From Mesorhizobium mediterraneum (GTDB lineage: Bacteria > Pseudomonadota > Alphaproteobacteria > Rhizobiales > Rhizobiaceae), in contig NZ_NPKI01000033.1 of assembly GCF_002284565.1 (NCBI RefSeq), positions 62,001 to 126,000 on the forward strand: DNA of 64,000 bases, in the 5' to 3' direction. This document shows positions 61,313-64,000 of the stretch, one piece after another (positions within the stretch are counted from its first letter, which is position 1; each line of letters begins with the position of its first letter). The position numbers and the translations under genes were made by a program. The notes under the pieces were generated by a model. It was not told the origin of the DNA, searched no databases, and worked only from the letters and a program-made list of their open reading frames with translations.

Positions 61313-61873
61313 TCAGTCGTCGAACGGCTCGTTCTGCCAGGTCACCGATGCGAAATGCAGCGTTTTGCCATCTTTGAGATTGGCCATCGACTTGGCCATG
61401 AAATTGGTCATGACCGGCCATTTGTAGAAAACCCGCAGCATGTTCTTCGACGCAGCCAAGCCCGGGGCTACCGTGAAGGTCTCCGCGTTCGTGCCTTGCG
61501 TCAGCACGACGTCGCCGTCCTGGATCTTGAAGCCCGCCTTGGCCGCATCGGCGAAGGTCGGATATTCGCGCAGATCCACCAATAATCCGGGGCAGTCCTT
61601 GGCGACCATGATTTCCAGCCGGCTGCAGATCATGGCCTTCAGCGTGGCCTCGGTCATGTCGGCTGCCTTATCTTGGCCCGTCCGCAGCCGGCGCGCGACA
61701 TCGTCGGTGGCGTTGGCCATCACCTCTTGCCCGGCAAATGAAATGCAGCTCTCCAGGATGGCAAAGACGAGGAGCGCAAACGGCACCGCAAGCATCGCGA
61801 ATTCGATGGCTGTGCTGCCGCGCCGGTCACCAAGGAATCGCGCGGAAAAGCTCGCTCGTCCTGCTTTGCTCAT
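61313..61873 (-). CDS. TadE-like pilus assembly protein
   Basis: Minor pseudopilin of 186 residues. The N-terminus carries the TadE motif (RRGSTAIEFAMLAVPFALLVFAI, about 19-41), followed by a periplasmic domain with two cysteines in ICSRLEIMVAKDCPGL. The start at 61873 is chosen because the upstream frame lacks homology. Followed by the TadG/F-like gene, with the CpaC-N-like gene upstream, all leftward. Confidence 0.82.
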   Translation of the reverse strand: MSKAGRASFSARFLGDRRGSTAIEFAMLAVPFALLVFAILESCISFAGQEVMANATDDVARRLRTGQDKAADMTEATLKAMICSRLEIMVAKDCPGLLVDLREYPTFADAAKAGFKIQDGDVVLTQGTNAETFTVAPGLAASKNMLRVFYKWPVMTNFMAKSMANLKDGKTLHFASVTWQNEPFDD

Positions 61874-62026
61874 GTCCCGTCGCTGCCGATCCTGAAGGGG
61901 TGTCGGAGGAAACATTAGCGGAAACCCATTGAGGTGCAGTTTGGATGATCGTTAAATTCGACGGAAAGGTTTTAAGCGGCCGATAACCGAAGCGGCATTT
62001 CTGTGAGACGAGAACAGTCCGGTTGC

Positions 62027-62449
62027 TTACCGGCCGGCGCTCATCTCGGCTTCCGAGGCTTTCTCCGCATCGCTCTTGTACGAGCTTTCGCAATACGGCG
62101 TGCAGGACATGGTCTGTATTTCGGCACGTCGATAGATGCGCACCGACGACGCGTCCTGCCGCACGACAGTGATCTGCTCGTCGATGATCGGACTGCCCTC
62201 TTGATCGAGGACGACGAGGTTGGTGACGCCAAAGCCCTTGCCCGTCAGCACGATCGTCGAAGCATCCTGCACGGAGGCGTCGGCGATCGCCGGATTGCCG
62301 ACGACGATCGTATCGGCGGCGCGCGACAATTTGACGATCTTCGCCTGGTTCATCGTAACCTCGATGCCGGCGCCCGCCTTGGCCGGCACGACGAAGGCCG
62401 TGGCGGCAAGAAGCGCGGCAATCGGAAAGGACGATCTCGGCCCGGTCAT
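62027..62449 (-). CDS. Stand-alone pilus assembly N-terminal domain protein (CpaC-N like)
   Basis: Exported protein of 140 residues with a signal peptide (about 1-28, ending AKAGAG). It is followed by the pilus-assembly/secretin N-terminal domain seen at the start of CpaC (IVKLSRAADTIVVGNPAIADASVQD, then TIVLTGKGFGVTNLVVLD). The secretin part is absent, so it is a short independent homologue. It could assist the full CpaC, expected after cpaB outside the window. The start at 62449 is chosen for the signal peptide. Confidence 0.8.
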   Translation of the reverse strand: MTGPRSSFPIAALLAATAFVVPAKAGAGIEVTMNQAKIVKLSRAADTIVVGNPAIADASVQDASTIVLTGKGFGVTNLVVLDQEGSPIIDEQITVVRQDASSVRIYRRAEIQTMSCTPYCESSYKSDAEKASEAEMSAGR

Positions 62450-62803
62450 TGAAGCGCTCCACGGCGGCGAACTGCTCAACGGAACATGAACGAGATTGGT
62501 GAACCAACGGTTAAGCGGATGGGAGCCGTGACGATGTCGGGATCGGAATCGTGATTGCCTGGAGCGCGCCGCCCCTTTCTCAAATCGCCAAATTGCGGCT
62601 TTCGCCACCGTTGACGTGCCTCTCGGGCTCGCGGGCGCCACTTAGTTTACGGTTAACCACACAATGCCTTCGAAGCGGGAAAGGAATCGGTAAGGCTGTT
62701 TATTAAGCCGATCGAAAGAGCTTCTCCATAGATTGGCAGCATCCGATCAGCCGCCAAGAGAAGTTGACGGATTTGCTGTAACATCTGGAGTAGGAGCTCT
62801 CGA
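62450..62803. promoter_or_regulatory. Divergent region between CpaC-N-like gene and pilin gene
   Basis: A 354-base gap holding the promoters of the leftward and rightward pilus genes. It contains a CtrA-like site at 62642-62656 and an inverted repeat GGTTAACC (62651-62658). A good ribosome site GGAGCTCTCGA precedes pilA. No other gene is convincing. Confidence 0.5.
62642..62656 (+). promoter_or_regulatory. CtrA-like binding site upstream of pilA
   Basis: TTAG-N7-TTAA, one mismatch from the alphaproteobacterial CtrA consensus TTAA-N7-TTAA, about 150 bases before the pilin start. In Caulobacter pilA is activated by CtrA. Identification is by motif only. Confidence 0.4.
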
Positions 62804-62974
62804 ATGGCTAATCTCATTGCACGTTTTGTGAAGGACGAATCCGGCGCGACCGCCATCGAATATGGTCTGATCGCCGCCCTAATCGCGCTCGCTATCATGG
62901 TCGGCGCCGGTCAACTGGGCAATAGCATCAACCAGAAGTTCAAGGACATTTCCTCGACGCTGAACGGCGCCTGA
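62804..62974 (+). CDS. pilA: Flp-family type IVb pilin
   Basis: Major pilin of 56 residues. After a short basic leader (MANLIARFVKDESG) comes the Flp prepilin site G-ATAIEYGLIAALIALAI, with the conserved Glu at +5 after the cleaved glycine. Most of the mature protein is a hydrophobic helix. It is followed by a strong terminator and the prepilin peptidase gene. Found by direct reading, being under 60 residues. Confidence 0.93.
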   Translation: MANLIARFVKDESGATAIEYGLIAALIALAIMVGAGQLGNSINQKFKDISSTLNGA

Positions 62975-63004
62975 TAATAGCGACGTTAGTCGCTTTTTCG
63001 GATC

Positions 63005-63030
63005 AAGGGCCGCCTCGTTTGGCGGCCCTT
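63005..63030 (+). terminator. Rho-independent terminator after pilA
   Basis: Perfect 10-base arms AAGGGCCGCC/GGCGGCCCTT with a 6-base loop, then TTATT. It would let the pilin be transcribed at a higher level than the downstream assembly genes. Confidence 0.8.
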
Positions 63031-63107
63031 ATTCATTGTGTCAGGCGATTTTGAATTCCCGGCCTCATCAATCGTTAATCGAACACGTCTAGGCTGGGCC
63101 AGGTACC

Positions 63108-63641
63108 ATGGGCGCTGCGCTGATGATTGAAGCCTTGATCTTCGTTGTCTTTCCGTTCTGCATGCTTTTCGCCGCGATCTCCGACACGCTGTCGATGACG
63201 ATCGCCAATCGCGTGCCGGTGCTGCTCGTGGCTGTTTTCGCTCTGGTCGCACCGCTGACGGGCATGGACTGGGCAACCTATGGCTTGCATTTCGCCTCCG
63301 GCGGCCTTGTCCTCGCCGTGACGTTCGGTCTGTTCGCGCTCGGCGGCATGGGAGGCGGAGACGCCAAGCTGCTGGCCGCCACGGCCCTCTGGATGGGACT
63401 GAGCATCCATCTCGTCGAATATCTCGTGGCCTCGGCATTCATCGGTGGCCTGCTGACGCTCGCCATCCTCGCCTATCGGAAATCGCCGCTTGCAGCCGTT
63501 ACAAGTCACAATCCGTTTTTGCGCCACTTCGCCGACGAGACGACCGGCGTGCCCTATGGCATAGCGCTCGGCATTGGCGGGCTGCTCACCTTTCCGAATT
63601 CGCCGTTGATGGCGTGGGCACTCGCAAGGCTGGCAGCCTAA
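63108..63641 (+). CDS. cpaA: Prepilin peptidase (CpaA/TadV type)
   Basis: Inner-membrane aspartate protease of the A24 family that processes Flp prepilins; 177 residues, about five to six helices. The two catalytic aspartates are in AAISDTLSMTIANRVP and GMGGGDAKLLAA (GxGD motif). It is the short form lacking the N-methylase domain, as usual for Flp/Tad systems. The start is 63108; 63123 is also possible. A terminator follows. Confidence 0.9.
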   Translation: MGAALMIEALIFVVFPFCMLFAAISDTLSMTIANRVPVLLVAVFALVAPLTGMDWATYGLHFASGGLVLAVTFGLFALGGMGGGDAKLLAATALWMGLSIHLVEYLVASAFIGGLLTLAILAYRKSPLAAVTSHNPFLRHFADETTGVPYGIALGIGGLLTFPNSPLMAWALARLAA

Positions 63642-63702
63642 TTCTCTCGCCAACCTTCCCTCGCCAGATTAGCCTTCCACTATTTCGATTTGGCGTTGGA
63701 GC

Positions 63703-63723
63703 AGGCGGCTTGGCCGCCTTTTT
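63703..63723 (+). terminator. Rho-independent terminator after cpaA
   Basis: AGGCGGC/GCCGCCT with a 3-base loop followed by TTTTT, 61 bases after the cpaA stop. Confidence 0.75.
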
Positions 63724-63788
63724 GCGGGCCGAACCGAATGCCTCAAATTTATGTAAACCTTAAATTAATCACGATCGTAAGCATTATA

Positions 63789-63803
63789 TTAACCTTGTTT
63801 TGA
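63789..63803 (+). promoter_or_regulatory. CtrA-like binding site upstream of cpaB
   Basis: TTAA-N7-TTGA, one mismatch from TTAA-N7-TTAA, about 57 bases before the cpaB start, in an AT-rich stretch after the cpaA terminator. Motif evidence only. Confidence 0.35.
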
Positions 63804-63859
63804 CGATTGCCGCTGCAAGGTCCGGCTTGGCTAAGTGGTTTGCCAAGGGGTTCGGACAA

Positions 63860-64000
63860 ATGCCAGCATCCCGACTGATCATTCTGGGCGTGGCGGTGGC
63901 CGCGGCGGGTGGCGCAGGCTATGTTGCAAAAAACATGGTGGCGGCTCCGCCGCCTCAAATCGTCGATTCCGGCCCCACGGCGCCGGCAATCGCGCTGCAG
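63860..64000 (+). CDS. cpaB: Flp pilus assembly protein CpaB (partial)
   Basis: Only the first 47 residues lie in the window. The N-terminus MPASRLIILGVAVAAAGGAGYVAKNMV is a signal anchor of the CpaB/RcpC type, followed by a Pro/Ala-rich linker. AAGGGG lies 9-10 bases before the ATG. Position directly after pilA and cpaA matches the conserved order pilA-cpaA-cpaB. The rest of the operon would continue beyond the window. Confidence 0.75.
   Translation, partial: MPASRLIILGVAVAAAGGAGYVAKNMVAAPPPQIVDSGPTAPAIALQ

Overview
The window reads as a stretch of the main chromosome of a Mesorhizobium-like alphaproteobacterium (Phyllobacteriaceae/Rhizobiales). The evidence is its high GC content, its gene neighbourhoods (fabI-fabB-fabA facing irr; lnt, a PraR/PhrR-type regulator and metK; rimP-nusA-ylxR-infB-rbfA-truB; dnaA-dnaN-recF with rpsT and mutM), an Irr-type iron box, and dispersed composite palindromes of the kind common in rhizobial intergenic DNA. 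The genus is an inference; no rRNA or tRNA gene was seen to fix it.

Layout. 0-4.1 kb: leftward RND efflux operon with two lipoprotein adaptors (TriABC-like), cut by the window edge. 4.3-6.9 kb: gabT, convergent with a ferredoxin-reductase-like flavoprotein. 7.0-13.4 kb: an iron locus. A promoter overlapped by a perfect Irr-box palindrome is followed by an imelysin, Bfd, bacterioferritin, a di-heme DUF1111 protein, a second imelysin and a Tat-exported DUF1513 protein. 13.6-25.6 kb: housekeeping genes for tRNA modification (tsaB, miaB, trmB), RNA processing (phoH-like, ybeY), envelope (plsC-like, corC, lnt), praR-like regulator and metK. 25.8-37.2 kb: the rimP-to-truB translation operon with promoter and terminator-like leader, corA, rpsO and pnp. 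37.2-43.5 kb: an rsmC-like methyltransferase, fabI/fabB/fabA, irr, an SH3 protein and a hydroxyacid dehydrogenase. 43.7-49.7 kb: an accessory operon (M20 amidohydrolase, polar amino-acid ABC transporter, GntR regulator, homocysteine S-methyltransferase) ending in a broken SDR gene. 49.7-60.5 kb: GNAT, moeB/thiF-like, recF, dnaN, dnaA, rpsT, an enoyl-CoA hydratase, mutM, deoB and an orphan PhnD-like binding protein. 60.6-64 kb: start of a Flp/Tad pilus locus.

How the parts fit. The iron locus combines periplasmic or surface iron handling (imelysins, c-type di-heme protein, DUF1513) with cytosolic storage and release (Bfr, Bfd) and a divergent flavoprotein that could feed electrons to Bfd; the gene for its likely regulator, Irr, lies 34 kb away in the same window. 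The most unusual molecular feature is a composite palindromic repeat that occupies the N-terminal coding sequence of the second imelysin and recurs in intergenic gaps, including dnaA-dnaN. The pilus locus carries two CtrA-like sites. Much of both strands of the real genes is also open in other frames because of high GC; those long antisense frames were discarded.
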